Shown here in pieces: positions 35,086 to 47,019 of a stretch of DNA of 64,000 bases (the first letter of the stretch is position 1; every line of letters begins with the position of its first letter). The stretch is taken from the NCBI GenBank assembly GCA_025450315.1, contig JANWHQ010000019.1:1-64000 (forward strand), given 5' to 3'. The notes below the pieces were generated by a model that searched no databases, was not told the origin of the DNA, and saw nothing but the letters and a program-made list of their open reading frames with translations. This DNA comes from Caulobacteraceae bacterium (GTDB taxonomy: Bacteria > Pseudomonadota > Alphaproteobacteria > Caulobacterales > Caulobacteraceae). The position numbers were made by a program, and so were the translations under genes.

Positions 35086-35853
35086 ATGTCCGACCGCGAG
35101 CGCCTGTCCAAGCTGATCGAGGCCTCCGGGCGCGTGGTGGTGTTCACCGGCGCGGGCATCTCCACCGAATCCGGCGTCCCCGATTTCCGCAGTCCCGGCG
35201 GAGTCTGGAGCCGGATGAAGCCGATCACCTACGGCGAGTTCATCGCTTCGGAGGCCAAGCGGCGGGAGGCCTGGAGCAGAGCCTTCTCCGGCGTGGCGGG
35301 CTGGGTGGGCAAGCGGCCCAACGCGGGCCACCATGGCGTCGCGCGGCTGATTGCCTCGGGCAAGGCCAGCCTGGTGGTCACCCAGAACGTGGACAACCTG
35401 CACCAGGACTCCGGCGTGCCTTCGGACCGCCTGATCGAGCTGCACGGCAATGCCAGCTACGCCGCCTGCCTGGATTGCGGGCTGAGGCACGAACTCGCGG
35501 CGCTGAAGGCGGGCTTCCTGGACTCCGGCGCCATTCCCGTCTGCCGGGACTGCGGCGGGCTGGTGAAGACCGCGACCATCTCCTTCGGCCAGGCGCTTCC
35601 GGCCGGGGCCCTGGCGCGGGCGGAGGCGGAGGCGCGCGCCTGCGACCTCTTCCTGGTGCTGGGCTCCTCGCTCCAGGTCCATCCCGCCGCTGGCCTGCCG
35701 CTGGCCGCCAAGAGGTCCGGCGCCATGCTGGCCATCGTCAACCGCGATCCGACCCCCCAGGACGAGATCGCCGACCTGGTGCTGCACGAGCCGATCGGCG
35801 AGGTGATGACCGAGGTCGCCCCCCACGCCTGGGCCGTTTCTGCGCCGCGGTAG
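35086..35853 (+). CDS. NAD-dependent protein deacylase (sirtuin)
   Basis: 255 aa. GAGIS at 22-26, [12 protein letters not shown] at 99-110, catalytic H120 in ELHGNAS, zinc Cys at 128, 131, 153 and 156, and [13 protein letters not shown] for NAD. All sirtuin essentials are intact. It removes acetyl or other acyl groups from lysines, for example on acetyl-CoA synthetase. CobB-like, but with SFGQALP where many members have FGE. A divergent 148-bp spacer separates it from the S8 protease gene. Confidence 0.93.
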   Translation: MSDRERLSKLIEASGRVVVFTGAGISTESGVPDFRSPGGVWSRMKPITYGEFIASEAKRREAWSRAFSGVAGWVGKRPNAGHHGVARLIASGKASLVVTQNVDNLHQDSGVPSDRLIELHGNASYAACLDCGLRHELAALKAGFLDSGAIPVCRDCGGLVKTATISFGQALPAGALARAEAEARACDLFLVLGSSLQVHPAAGLPLAAKRSGAMLAIVNRDPTPQDEIADLVLHEPIGEVMTEVAPHAWAVSAPR

Positions 35854-35872
35854 GTCTGCCGATCCAGCAGAC
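35854..35872. terminator. Possible hairpin between convergent sirtuin and tamB
   Basis: GTCTGC-CGATCCA-GCAGAC, a 6-bp perfect stem in the 31-bp gap between stops. There is no T-run, so termination here is uncertain. Confidence 0.35.
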
Positions 35873-35884
35873 GCCGGCGAACGG

Positions 35885-38800
35885 TCAGGGCTTCGCCGCC
35901 GGCGGCTTCGGCTTTTTGGGCGCGCCGAAGTCGTGGGTCCAGTGGACGCCCAGCTTGGCCCCCAGCTCGTTGCTGAGGGTCGAGGTCAGGGACAGGTGGC
36001 GGCGCACCCGCCAGTCCACCTCGGCGCTCGGGCCCTGCCGGCCGCCGCCGATCACCTCCAGATAGACGTTGTCGCCGATGTACTTGCCGCCGGCCACGGT
36101 CAGGCCCGAGGTCTGGTCGCCGCCGAAGGCCAGCCGGTCCAGCCCCGAGAACTGGCGCAGGCTGCCCAGCACGTCGAAGCCGCCGCCCGAGGCCAGGGCC
36201 GTGGCCGTCGACGCCAGCTGGGCGGTCTGGGCGCCGGAGAGTTGGGAGGCCGAGCTGCCGAACAGCACCTGGGACAGGATCTCCGACTGGGGCAGCGCCG
36301 GGCTGGAGGTCAGGGTGATCTCGTGCCGGGCGGCAGTGCCGGCGATCCTCACCGTGGCCGAGAGACTGGGGCCTTCCCAGGTGGCCGAGAGGTCGAGCCG
36401 GATCTGTTCGGGCGAGTTGGCCAGGGTGATCGAGCCGCGCTCGTCGAAGTCGAAGCGCTTGCCGGCGAATTCGTAGGTGCCCTGATAGACTGTGGCGCGG
36501 CCGGTCAGCTCGGGCTTGGCGATGGTCCCGCCGACGTCGGCGTCGAACGACAGCTCCGCGTCCAGGCCCCGGCCGCGCACGAAGACGCCGCGGGCGGCTC
36601 TCAGCTTGACGTCCAGCTCGATGGGCGGGCCGTTGGGCTTGGCGGGCCTCAGCTGGCTGACTCGGGCCTGGTCGGACAGGCCGCGCTCGACCACGTCCAT
36701 GGTGACCACGCTGGGCCGCAGCTTGGCCTGGGCGTTGATCTCGGCCCGGTCGATGTCCAGCACGCCCTGGATGCGCACCTTGCCGTCGGCGCCGCGGACG
36801 AAGGTCGCCTGGCCGGACGCCGTGGCCTGCAGGTCGTCGGTGTCGATCAGCCGGAACCTGTGGAAGTTCAGCTTCAGATTCGAGGCGCCGCCGCGATCCA
36901 GGCCGATGGTCCCCGAGCCGTCGACGGTCCCGGACTTCTCGTCCCTGGCCGAGAGGCTTTGCAGGGTGATCTGGCGCTGGCTGAGGTCGGCCTTGGCCTC
37001 CAGGTTGGTCAGCACCAGGCCCGAGGCATAGTCGTCCAGACGTCCGCCCGAGACCTGGGCCTGGCCGGTCAGCCGGGGGTCGTTGATCGTGCCGCCGATG
37101 TCGGCCGAAAGCTTGACCTGGCCGCCCAGCTCGCGGTCGCCGCCGTAGTAGAGGTCCCACAGGGGCTGCACCTCGCCGTCGGCCTGGATGTGGCCCTGGA
37201 TCGGCCGATCGCGGACGATGGCCAGGTGCAGCGGCGCGGCCGAGGCTTGCACCGGCAGCACCACGTCGATGGTCGAGGTCAGCCCCTTGGCCCCGGTGGC
37301 CTTGGCGTCCACCGTCAGCCGCCCGGACCCCAGCCCGGCCTTGACCTCGGCGTTCATCGCCAGCTCGGGCTTGGCGTCGGCGCTGCGCGCGCCGGTCAGC
37401 GAGGCGGTCATGTCGCCCGAGAGGCTGGGGCCCTTGCCCTGCAGGCTGACCCGCGCGTCGACCTTGCCGACGAAGTCCGGATCGATCGCCTTGAGGTCCA
37501 CGCCCTGCAGCGTGCTGGTCAGCATGGCGCCGGCGGACGTCTCGTGGCCGTCCAGATCGAGGCGTCCGCCGCCGAGCTCGAGCCTCAGCCGGGCGGCGCG
37601 ATCCTGGCCGGCCAGCCTCAGCGAGATCGGCTCCAGGGTATGGAATTCCACCTGCCGGAAGCGGCCCGAGCCGTTCAGGGACGCCTGCACCACTCCGCCG
37701 GCCTGCTGGTAGGTCCCCGAGCCGGTGACGGTGAGCGGGCCCTGCGGCGTCTCGGCGTCGGCGCTCAGCTGGAACGGCAGCCGCGACAGCGGGCCCTGTC
37801 CAGTCAGCCGGGCGCTGTTGATGGTCATGTCCTGGCCGCGGAAGGCGGCGTCCTGGGCGGTCAGGTCCACCGCGCCGGTGGGGGTGGCGCCGTCGAGGAT
37901 CTTGACCGAGCCGGAGACGCGCCCGCGGGTCAGCACCGCGCCCGGGCCGATGGCCAGCTGCAGGTCGGCGCTGGAGGGCGTCGAGCCTCGCAGGGACAAG
38001 GAGCCGCTGGCCTTCACCCCCGCCGCCTCGGCGTCCAGGCCGGTCAGGTCGATCCCGTCGCCCACGAGCGTGAAGCCGGCCTTGCCCCGCGCCGGGCCGT
38101 AGTCGCTGTCGCCGGTCACCTCGATGTCGCCGGCGAGGCCCTTGGGCCCCTTGGCCAGGGTGAGCTGAACATGTGCGCCGGTGAGCGGCAGGTAGGGGGC
38201 GTCGATCTTGCCGAAGGACGCGTCCAGCACGGCCTTGGGATTCTCCAGCGTCCCGCTGACCGAGCCGTCGCCGGCGGCCTTGCCGTCGATCAGCACCGGC
38301 CCGGCGTGGAACGGTCCGTCCGCATGCCAGCTGCTCTTCAGGGCGATCGAGCCGCGCGGGCCGATCTGGCCCTTGGCCTCGAAGCCGGCCGCAGCCCCGT
38401 CGACGGCGGCGTCGGCGAGCTGCACCTCGCCGCCGGCCAGCGCCGCCTTGAGCCGCAGCTTCGGCGATTCGCCCAGGAGCCGGTCGAGCTCGCCAAGGCC
38501 GGTGTGGAACTTCGATCCCTGGCCGTCGGCGGCGATCAGCCAGGGCTTGGCGGCGGCGGCCTGGCTGGCCGACCAGTGCAGCACCAGGCTGCCGGCGGTC
38601 CCGGGCCGGACCCGCTCCAGGCCCGAGACGGTCGCCGTCCCCTTGAAGCTCAGGTCGCCCAGGAGGCCGATGGAGCCCGTGGCCGAGGCGGCGAGGCCCT
38701 GGCCCCTCAGGTCGGCCTTGCGGATCAGCACCCGTCCGTCCTGCAGGCGCAGCAGCTTGACCGCCAGCTTGGGCGCGGGGCCGCCCAGATCGGCCAGCAG

Positions 38801-40102
38801 GGTCGAACCCTCACCGCCCGCACCGGCGAGGTTGGCGTCGACGCTGAGCTGCTTGTTGCGGCCCGCCAGGATCACCGGGCCGGAGACCCTGGCCAGGCGA
38901 TAGCCGTCCAGCCCGGCCTTCTCGACGCTGGCGGTCCCCAGGAAGCGCCAGGCGGCGGGGCCGCCCGAGATCAGACCCTGGGCCTGGCCGGCCCCCAGAT
39001 CGGGCGGCTTGACGATGCGAGAGAGGTCGGCGACGCGGACCGCCAGCTTCAGGCCCTTGGAGCTCTGCGAGGCCGGGTCGATGGGCCCCTCGGCGGCGAG
39101 GACGAGGTTGCGGGAGCGCAGGCGCAGCGCCGCGCCGTAGAGCCCGCCCGGCGCCCGCCGCGCCGCCAGCGCCACGACCGCGTCCGGGCCCGCCATGCGC
39201 AGGGCTCCGCGGGTGAGGCGGGAGGCGTCCAGAGAGACGCGCCCCGCGATCACCCCGCCCTCGGAGGTCCAGCCGCCATGGGCCCACAGCGGGCGCTTGC
39301 CGCCGCTGTAGAGGTCCAGGTCCAGCCGCCCGCTCTGGCCCTGGGGCGCGCCCTTCGCCTTGAGATCGACGCTGAAAGGCTGGTCGGCGGGCAGCCCCAG
39401 CGACCCGGCCAGGGCGCCGCCCTTGGCCTCCATCGCCCGGGCGACGAGCTGCAACGGCCTGGCGCCGCCGGCGTCGAAACTCAGGTCCAGGAAGTCGCCG
39501 ATGTGGGTAAGGCTGGAAGCATGGATCTGGCCCGTCTCCCCCCTGCCGGCGCGCAGCAGCCGAAACTTGCCGTCGACCTCGTAAAGCCCCGGGCGCTCGG
39601 AGAAGGCCGGCAAAGTCTTCAGCCGGAACGTCATCGATCCGATGTCGAAGGACACCGGCAGCCCGCGCGAGGGCGGCCCCTTGGGGAGAAGACTGGGGCG
39701 GCGCATCACCGACACCTGCTGGGCGGTCAGCCGCGAGACCTGCAGCCGGCGATGCACCAGGGCGCGATAGTCCCAGGTCGCGGCGACGTTGTCGGCCTCG
39801 AGCCACACGCCGTGCTCGTCGGCGATGGTCAGCTTGCGGATGGTGAAGTCGCGCCAGATGTCGCCGCCCAGGCCCTCGATCTTCAGCCGGCCCACCGGCC
39901 CCAGCCGCAGCCCCGAGACCCTGGCCTCGATCAGCAGCCGGGCGCCTGGCGTCAGCACGCCGAAGCGCAGCACCGCCGCCATTAGCGCCACGAACAACAG
40001 CGCGGCCATGACGAACGAGGCCGCCCACGCCGCGGCCGTGCGGGGCCGCATCCGCGCCAGGCGGCCGGGGCGCTTGGGCGAGGAGGCGGGGCGCTCGCTC
40101 AA
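35885..40102 (-). CDS. tamB: Translocation and assembly module protein TamB
   Basis: 1405 aa. The start is TTG at 40102, overlapping the tamA TGA as TTGA; the ATG at 40051 is an alternative. One N-terminal membrane helix (AAAWAASFVMAALLFVALMAAVL) is followed by ~1000 residues of repetitive amphipathic beta strands (AsmA-like groove) and the conserved C-terminal TamB/DUF490 domain (ATVYQGTYEFAGKRFDFDERG, SEILSQVLFG, GGKYIGDNVYLEV). It spans the periplasm and works with TamA in outer-membrane protein insertion or in phospholipid transport to the outer membrane. Larger than E. coli TamB (1259 aa). Confidence 0.93.
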   Translation of the reverse strand: MSERPASSPKRPGRLARMRPRTAAAWAASFVMAALLFVALMAAVLRFGVLTPGARLLIEARVSGLRLGPVGRLKIEGLGGDIWRDFTIRKLTIADEHGVWLEADNVAATWDYRALVHRRLQVSRLTAQQVSVMRRPSLLPKGPPSRGLPVSFDIGSMTFRLKTLPAFSERPGLYEVDGKFRLLRAGRGETGQIHASSLTHIGDFLDLSFDAGGARPLQLVARAMEAKGGALAGSLGLPADQPFSVDLKAKGAPQGQSGRLDLDLYSGGKRPLWAHGGWTSEGGVIAGRVSLDASRLTRGALRMAGPDAVVALAARRAPGGLYGAALRLRSRNLVLAAEGPIDPASQSSKGLKLAVRVADLSRIVKPPDLGAGQAQGLISGGPAAWRFLGTASVEKAGLDGYRLARVSGPVILAGRNKQLSVDANLAGAGGEGSTLLADLGGPAPKLAVKLLRLQDGRVLIRKADLRGQGLAASATGSIGLLGDLSFKGTATVSGLERVRPGTAGSLVLHWSASQAAAAKPWLIAADGQGSKFHTGLGELDRLLGESPKLRLKAALAGGEVQLADAAVDGAAAGFEAKGQIGPRGSIALKSSWHADGPFHAGPVLIDGKAAGDGSVSGTLENPKAVLDASFGKIDAPYLPLTGAHVQLTLAKGPKGLAGDIEVTGDSDYGPARGKAGFTLVGDGIDLTGLDAEAAGVKASGSLSLRGSTPSSADLQLAIGPGAVLTRGRVSGSVKILDGATPTGAVDLTAQDAAFRGQDMTINSARLTGQGPLSRLPFQLSADAETPQGPLTVTGSGTYQQAGGVVQASLNGSGRFRQVEFHTLEPISLRLAGQDRAARLRLELGGGRLDLDGHETSAGAMLTSTLQGVDLKAIDPDFVGKVDARVSLQGKGPSLSGDMTASLTGARSADAKPELAMNAEVKAGLGSGRLTVDAKATGAKGLTSTIDVVLPVQASAAPLHLAIVRDRPIQGHIQADGEVQPLWDLYYGGDRELGGQVKLSADIGGTINDPRLTGQAQVSGGRLDDYASGLVLTNLEAKADLSQRQITLQSLSARDEKSGTVDGSGTIGLDRGGASNLKLNFHRFRLIDTDDLQATASGQATFVRGADGKVRIQGVLDIDRAEINAQAKLRPSVVTMDVVERGLSDQARVSQLRPAKPNGPPIELDVKLRAARGVFVRGRGLDAELSFDADVGGTIAKPELTGRATVYQGTYEFAGKRFDFDERGSITLANSPEQIRLDLSATWEGPSLSATVRIAGTAARHEITLTSSPALPQSEILSQVLFGSSASQLSGAQTAQLASTATALASGGGFDVLGSLRQFSGLDRLAFGGDQTSGLTVAGGKYIGDNVYLEVIGGGRQGPSAEVDWRVRRHLSLTSTLSNELGAKLGVHWTHDFGAPKKPKPPAAKP

Positions 40103-41886
40103 AAGCTCTGTCCGATGCTGACGTAGACCTGGAACGCCCCGTCGCCCTTCCGGCGGTTGAGCGGGACGCCCACGTCAACGCGCAGGGGCGCGAAGCCCAG
40201 GTTGTAGCGGACCCCCACCCCGGCCCCGAGGCTGAGGCTATGGAACTCGGGGTACGGCTGGCTGCCTACCGAGCCGGCGTCGACGAACACCACGGCGCCC
40301 AGGGGGCCGCGGATCGCCTGGCGCAGCTCCACCGAGGCTTCCACCAGCGAGAGCCCGCCCATGGGGGTGTTGTCGGGGAAGCGGGGGCCGACCGCCTGGT
40401 AGGCGTAGCCGCGCACCGAGCCGCCGCCGCCGGCGAAGAAGCGCCGTCCGGCCGGGATGTCGAAGGTCGAGCCGCCGGTGACGATCGAGCCCAGGTGCAG
40501 GCGGCCGGCCAGGACGGTGGAGGCGCTGGCCCCGAACGGCAGGTAGGCCGAAAGCTGGGCGTCGACCTTGGCCCAGCCGATGGTCGAGCCGCCTGCTCCG
40601 AACGTGGGCTGGACGCTGCCGTCGAACTTCCAGCCGCGGACCGGGTCCAGGGGATCGTTGGAGTGGTCCAGCGTCAGGCGCCCCAGAAGGGTGAGCAGGG
40701 CCATCCGCTGGCGCCTTTTTTCGACGGCGCCGCCCGAGAGGATCTCCTCGTCGTCGTCGATGTAGTCGGCCGCGACGCCGACGGTGCGGAACGAGGTGGC
40801 CGTGTAGCGGCGGACCAGGTCGACGTGGCCGCCGAAGTCGCGCTCGGTATAGGCGGTGGTGTCGTTCCGGTAGGCTGTGACGCCCGGCTGCAGGGTGTAG
40901 AGCGGCCAGGGGAAGTCCGGCAGCGAGAGGGTCGCGTCGAAGCGCTTCAGGATGGCGCCGTACTGGCCGTTGAAGGTGATGGTGTCGGCCCGGCCCAGCA
41001 GGTTGTAGATCGAATAGAGGGCGTCGGCGGCGACGCCTTCGCGGGTGGCGTAGCTGCCGCCCAAGGACAGGCTGCTGCGCGGACGGTCGGTCAGGGTGAC
41101 GAGCACGGGCCGCAGGCCGTTGGCGTCCGAGGCCGGGGCCAGGGCCACGTCGACGGCGTTGTAGACGCCCGCGTCCAGGAGCCGCCGCTGCAGCTCCGCC
41201 ACCGACTGGGGATTGTAGACCTGGCCGGTGCGCCAGGGCGCCAGCGCCGCCACCCAGCGCGGATTGGTGCGGCCGGTGGTCTTGAGCTGGATGCCGTCCA
41301 GCTTGACCTTGGCCTTGGCCTCGATGCGGAAGGTGGGCCTGACGGTGCGGTCGGCATGGTCGACGATCACCTCGCGCTCGTCGGCCTTGGCGTCGGCGTA
41401 GCCGTCCTTGCGCAGGGCCGCCACGATCCGGCCTTCGGCGGCGATGACCTCGGCGGCGCGGCCGGGCGCCTTGGGCTTGAATCCCATCGCCTTGTTGGCG
41501 TCGGCGGCGGCGGCGGGATCGGGCGGCTGGCCCGTCCAGGAGATCTGCGGATCGGCGATGTCAAACCGCGGGCCGGGATCGATCTTCAGCACGGCCCTGG
41601 GCTTGTCGCTGTCGCCGACGTCCGGGGTCACCGCGTAGTCGTAATAGCCCTCGGACCGCAGCACCACGACCGCGTCGGCGGCGGCGTCCTGGGCGCGCTG
41701 GCGCGCCTCGAAACGGCTGTGCGCGGGGCGCTTGGCGGTCCCGATGTAGCGCTCGATGGCCTGGCGCAGGCCCTTGTCCTGGACGCCGTCGAGCGTGGCG
41801 CGCGGTTCGTCGGCCAGAGCCGAGCCAGCAAGTCCAACCGCTGCAGCGTTCAGAGCCGCAGCCAGCCCCAGGCGAAGTCGTCCCAC
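40099..41886 (-). CDS. tamA: Outer-membrane assembly protein TamA (BamA/Omp85 family)
   Basis: 595 aa from a GTG at 41886 with AGGG upstream. A signal peptide (LRLGLAAALNAAAVGLAGSALA) is followed by POTRA-like domains (~30-270; VVVLRSEGYYDYAV, VAALRKDGYADA, RRLLDAGVYNAVDV) and a 16-strand barrel with the Omp85 motif GGGGSVRGYAYQ and terminal Phe (SIGQSF). Cotranslated with tamB. The intergenic 41,887-42,050 region holds divergent promoters for tamA and zwf. Confidence 0.93.
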   Translation of the reverse strand: MGRLRLGLAAALNAAAVGLAGSALADEPRATLDGVQDKGLRQAIERYIGTAKRPAHSRFEARQRAQDAAADAVVVLRSEGYYDYAVTPDVGDSDKPRAVLKIDPGPRFDIADPQISWTGQPPDPAAAADANKAMGFKPKAPGRAAEVIAAEGRIVAALRKDGYADAKADEREVIVDHADRTVRPTFRIEAKAKVKLDGIQLKTTGRTNPRWVAALAPWRTGQVYNPQSVAELQRRLLDAGVYNAVDVALAPASDANGLRPVLVTLTDRPRSSLSLGGSYATREGVAADALYSIYNLLGRADTITFNGQYGAILKRFDATLSLPDFPWPLYTLQPGVTAYRNDTTAYTERDFGGHVDLVRRYTATSFRTVGVAADYIDDDEEILSGGAVEKRRQRMALLTLLGRLTLDHSNDPLDPVRGWKFDGSVQPTFGAGGSTIGWAKVDAQLSAYLPFGASASTVLAGRLHLGSIVTGGSTFDIPAGRRFFAGGGGSVRGYAYQAVGPRFPDNTPMGGLSLVEASVELRQAIRGPLGAVVFVDAGSVGSQPYPEFHSLSLGAGVGVRYNLGFAPLRVDVGVPLNRRKGDGAFQVYVSIGQSF

Positions 41887-42050
41887 GCAGCCATCCCTGC
41901 TTCGCCCCCAGGGGATGTGTTAGCGGCCATCTTTGGGCGTGTCACGGCTGGCGCTTCGCCGGTGCGGCGAGTAGCAGTGCCCGGGCCGGCGCCCTGGAGC
42001 GCATTGGTGCGTTCCGATGCCGGCCGCGGCATCGTGAGGTGGAAGACAGC

Positions 42051-43526
42051 ATGGACAAGCCCGGTCGCCAGCAGGTGGACGTCTTCGTGATCCTGGGCGC
42101 GACGGGCGACCTCGCCCGCCACATGCTGCTGCCCTCGCTCTACTTCCTCGACGCCGAGGGCCTGCTGCCGGAGGGCATGAAGGTGATCGGCGCCGCCCGC
42201 ACGGCGATGAGCCGGCCGGCGTTCCTGAAGGAGGTGCGCGAGCAGGTCGAGGCGCGGGCCAAGCCGGCCAAGGTGCACGAGGCGGCCTGGGAGCGCTTCG
42301 CCAAGCGGGTGCACTACGTCCAGGCCGACGTGGCCAAGGCCGAGGGCGCCAAGGCGCTGAAGGACGAGATCGGCGAGGCCAGGCTGCCGGCCTTCTACCT
42401 GGCCCTCTCCCCAAGCCTGTTCGAGCCGGTGTGCAAGGCGCTGAAGGCGGCCGACGTGGCAACGCCCATGAGCCGGGTGGTGCTGGAGAAGCCCGTCGGC
42501 CACGACCTGGAGAGCTCGCGCAAGGTCAATGCCGCGGTGGCCCATGCCTTCAGCGAGGACCGGGTCTTCCGCATCGACCACTACCTCGGCAAGGAGACGG
42601 TGCAGAACCTGATCGCCCTCAGGTTCGCCAACACCCTGTTCGAGCCGCTCTGGAACAACCTCGCCGTCGATCACGTCCAGATCACCGTGGCGGAGACCGT
42701 CGGGGTCGGCGACCGCTGGCCCTATTACGACGACTACGGCGCGCTCAGGGACATGCTGCAGAACCACATGCTGCAGCTGCTCTGCCTGGTGGCCATGGAG
42801 CCGCCGGCGGACCTCGATCCGGACTCCGTCCGCAACGAGAAGGTCAAGGTGCTGAAGTCGCTCCGGCCGTTCACCCGCCGCATGGCCGAGGAGTGGAGCA
42901 TCCGGGGCCAGTACGCCTCGGGCGTCGTCGAGGGCGAGGCAGTGGCGTCCTATGAATCCGAGCGCGGCCAGCCCAGCGAGACCGAGACCTTCGTGGCCCT
43001 GAGGGCCGAGATCGACAACTGGCGCTGGGCGGGGGTGCCGTTCTTCCTGCGCACCGGCAAGCGGCTGCCCGAGCGCCGCACCCAGATCGTGATCCAGTTC
43101 AAGGGCGTGCCGCATTCGATCTTCGACGGGGCCGGGCGCGAGGATCTGATCGCCAACCGCCTGGTCATCGACCTGCAGCCGGACGAGGACATCGAGCTCT
43201 TGCTCATGAACAAGGCGCCGGGGCTGAACCAGAGCGGGATGCGGCTGCAGTCGCTGCCCCTGTCGCTGAGCCTGGCCAAGAGCTACGCCGACAAGGACGC
43301 CCGCCGGCGCATCGCCTACGAGCCCCTGATGCTGGAGATCATCAACGGCGTGACCACCCTGTTCGTGCGGCGCGACGAGGTCGAGCAGGCCTGGGAATGG
43401 ATCGACGGCGTGGCCGACGCCTGGGCCGCCGCGAGCATGAAGCCCAAGCCCTATTCGGCGGGAACCTGGGGTCCGGCGGGGGCTTTCGCCCTCATCGAGC
43501 GCTTTGGGCGAGCCTGGTATGAGTGA
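42051..43526 (+). CDS. zwf: Glucose-6-phosphate 1-dehydrogenase
   Basis: 491 aa from the ATG at 42051 (GAGGTGGA upstream). NADP-binding GATGDLA at 16-22, active site RIDHYLGKE beginning at R174 (catalytic H177), and the C-terminal catalytic domain with FFLRTGKRLPER. It converts glucose-6-phosphate to 6-phosphogluconolactone and heads a five-gene Entner-Doudoroff operon. Its last codons overlap the pgl start by 8 bases. Confidence 0.97.
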   Translation: MDKPGRQQVDVFVILGATGDLARHMLLPSLYFLDAEGLLPEGMKVIGAARTAMSRPAFLKEVREQVEARAKPAKVHEAAWERFAKRVHYVQADVAKAEGAKALKDEIGEARLPAFYLALSPSLFEPVCKALKAADVATPMSRVVLEKPVGHDLESSRKVNAAVAHAFSEDRVFRIDHYLGKETVQNLIALRFANTLFEPLWNNLAVDHVQITVAETVGVGDRWPYYDDYGALRDMLQNHMLQLLCLVAMEPPADLDPDSVRNEKVKVLKSLRPFTRRMAEEWSIRGQYASGVVEGEAVASYESERGQPSETETFVALRAEIDNWRWAGVPFFLRTGKRLPERRTQIVIQFKGVPHSIFDGAGREDLIANRLVIDLQPDEDIELLLMNKAPGLNQSGMRLQSLPLSLSLAKSYADKDARRRIAYEPLMLEIINGVTTLFVRRDEVEQAWEWIDGVADAWAAASMKPKPYSAGTWGPAGAFALIERFGRAWYE

Positions 43527-44229
43527 AACGCGCAAGGCTCCCGAGATAGAGACCTTCCCGAGCGCCAAGGCGTTGGCCGAGGCCGCCGCTTCGGTCCTGG
43601 CCGAGGCCCTGGCCCAGGGGCTGTGCGAGGGCGCCGAACGGGCGAGGCTGATGGTCACCGGCGGCTCCAGCCCGGTCGCCTGCTACGAGGCGCTGCAGGA
43701 CTGTCCCTTGGACTGGAGCCGGGTCGACATCGCCCTGACCGACGACCGCTTCGTGCCGCCGACCAGCCCCGACAGCAACGAGGGTCTGGTGCGCCGGCAT
43801 CTGCTCAAGGGCAGGGCGGCCGCCGCTAGCCTGACGCCGCTGTGGTCGGATGCGCCGACGCCCGAGGACGCCGCCGCCAGGGCCGAGCCGGCCATCCGGG
43901 CGCTCGGAAGATTCGACGCCGTGCTGCTGGGCGTGGGGCCGGACGGGCACATCTGCTCGCTGTTCCCGCACAGCCCCGAGCTGGCCGAGGGGCTCGATCC
44001 CGACACCAGACGCCTCGCCATCGGCGTTCCCAAGGCCGGCCAGCCACCCTATGTGCCGCGCATCTCCCTGACCCTGCCGGCGATCCTGAACGCCCGTCTC
44101 GTCGTGATCCTGATTTCCGGAACCGATAAGAAGGGAGTCATCGAAGCCGCTCTCGCCGGGGCCGACATGCCGGTGCGCGCGGTCCTGGCCCAGCGGCGCA
44201 CGCCGGTCCGGATCCTCTGGGCCGCGTGA
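43519..44229 (+). CDS. pgl: 6-phosphogluconolactonase
   Basis: 236 aa from the ATG at 43519, within the zwf 3' end. Motifs: [43 protein letters not shown] and [18 protein letters not shown], all typical of the DevB/SOL lactonase. It hydrolyses the product of Zwf. The following edd starts 22 bases after the stop with its own AAAGGA. Confidence 0.95.
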   Translation: MSETRKAPEIETFPSAKALAEAAASVLAEALAQGLCEGAERARLMVTGGSSPVACYEALQDCPLDWSRVDIALTDDRFVPPTSPDSNEGLVRRHLLKGRAAAASLTPLWSDAPTPEDAAARAEPAIRALGRFDAVLLGVGPDGHICSLFPHSPELAEGLDPDTRRLAIGVPKAGQPPYVPRISLTLPAILNARLVVILISGTDKKGVIEAALAGADMPVRAVLAQRRTPVRILWAA

Positions 44230-44251
44230 ATTCAGTTTTCGAAAGGACGGC

Positions 44252-46056
<1,805 letters not shown>

Positions 46057-46057
<1 letters not shown>

Positions 46058-47019
46058 TGCTGGGACTGGTCGGCGACCTCGGCGGCACCAACGCCCGCTT
46101 CGCCCTGGTGCGGGACGTCGCCGGCCGGCCCGAGCCGTTTGACATCCGCGCCTACGCCGCGCGCGACTACCCCTCGCCCGAGGACGCCATCGAGGCCTAT
46201 CTGAAGGACACGGGCGCCGAGCGTCCGGCCAGGGCGGTGCTGGCGGTGGCCGGGCCGGTGCTTCATGGCGCCATGCATTTCACCAACATCGACTGGCGGG
46301 TCTCGGAGGCGATCCTGACCAGCGTCGGCGGCTTCAAGGCCGCACGCCTGCTCAACGACTTCGCCGCCCAGGCCCTGGGCGCGCCCCGGGTGGCCAGAGA
46401 CCAGCTGCAGGTCCTGGGCCCCGAGATCGCTCGGCCGGAGGAGGGGACCATGGTGATCCTGGGTCCCGGCACCGGCTTCGGGGTCGCGGGGCTGGTGCGC
46501 CAGGATGGGCGCGAGACGGTGCTGGCCACCGAAGGCGGCCACGTGGGCTTCGCGCCGACCGACGATCTGGAGCTCGAGATCTGGCGCCGGTTCGCTAGAG
46601 GCCGCGAACGGGTCTCCATCGAGCGGGTGCTGTCGGGCTCGGGGCTCCATGAGCTCTACCAGGCGCTGGCCGAGATCGAGGGCGTTCCGGCCCACTTGCC
46701 GGACCAGCGGGCCGTGCAGGCCGCGGCCGAGGGCGGCGATCCGCTCGCGGGGCGCACCGTCGACCGCTTCTGCCGCATCCTGGGCTCGACGGCAGGCGAC
46801 TTCGCCTTGGCCTATGGCGCCCTGGCCGGGGTCTATGTCACCGGCGGGGTGGCCGAGAAGCTGGGCGACCAGCTGGCCAAGCGGGGCTTTCGCGAGCGCT
46901 TCGAGGCCAAGGGACGCTTCGAGAGCTACATGCAGGCCATCCCCACCTGGCTGGTGCTCGATCCCTATGCCGCGCTGATCGGCGCCGCCAGCCAGCTTTC
47001 CGCTTTGGACCCCTCATGA
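46057..47019 (+). CDS. glk: Glucokinase
   Basis: 320 aa, bacterial Glk family: [13 protein letters not shown] at the N-terminus, [35 protein letters not shown] and [10 protein letters not shown]. It phosphorylates free glucose, feeding Zwf at the head of the same operon. Overlaps edd by one base and eda by four (ATGA). Confidence 0.95.

Noticed and set aside
41886-42038. Alternative ATG frame over the tamA start (reading MAAWDDFAWGWL)
   Set aside because: It is out of frame with the TamA signal peptide and POTRA domains. The GTG at 41886 gives a proper signal peptide.
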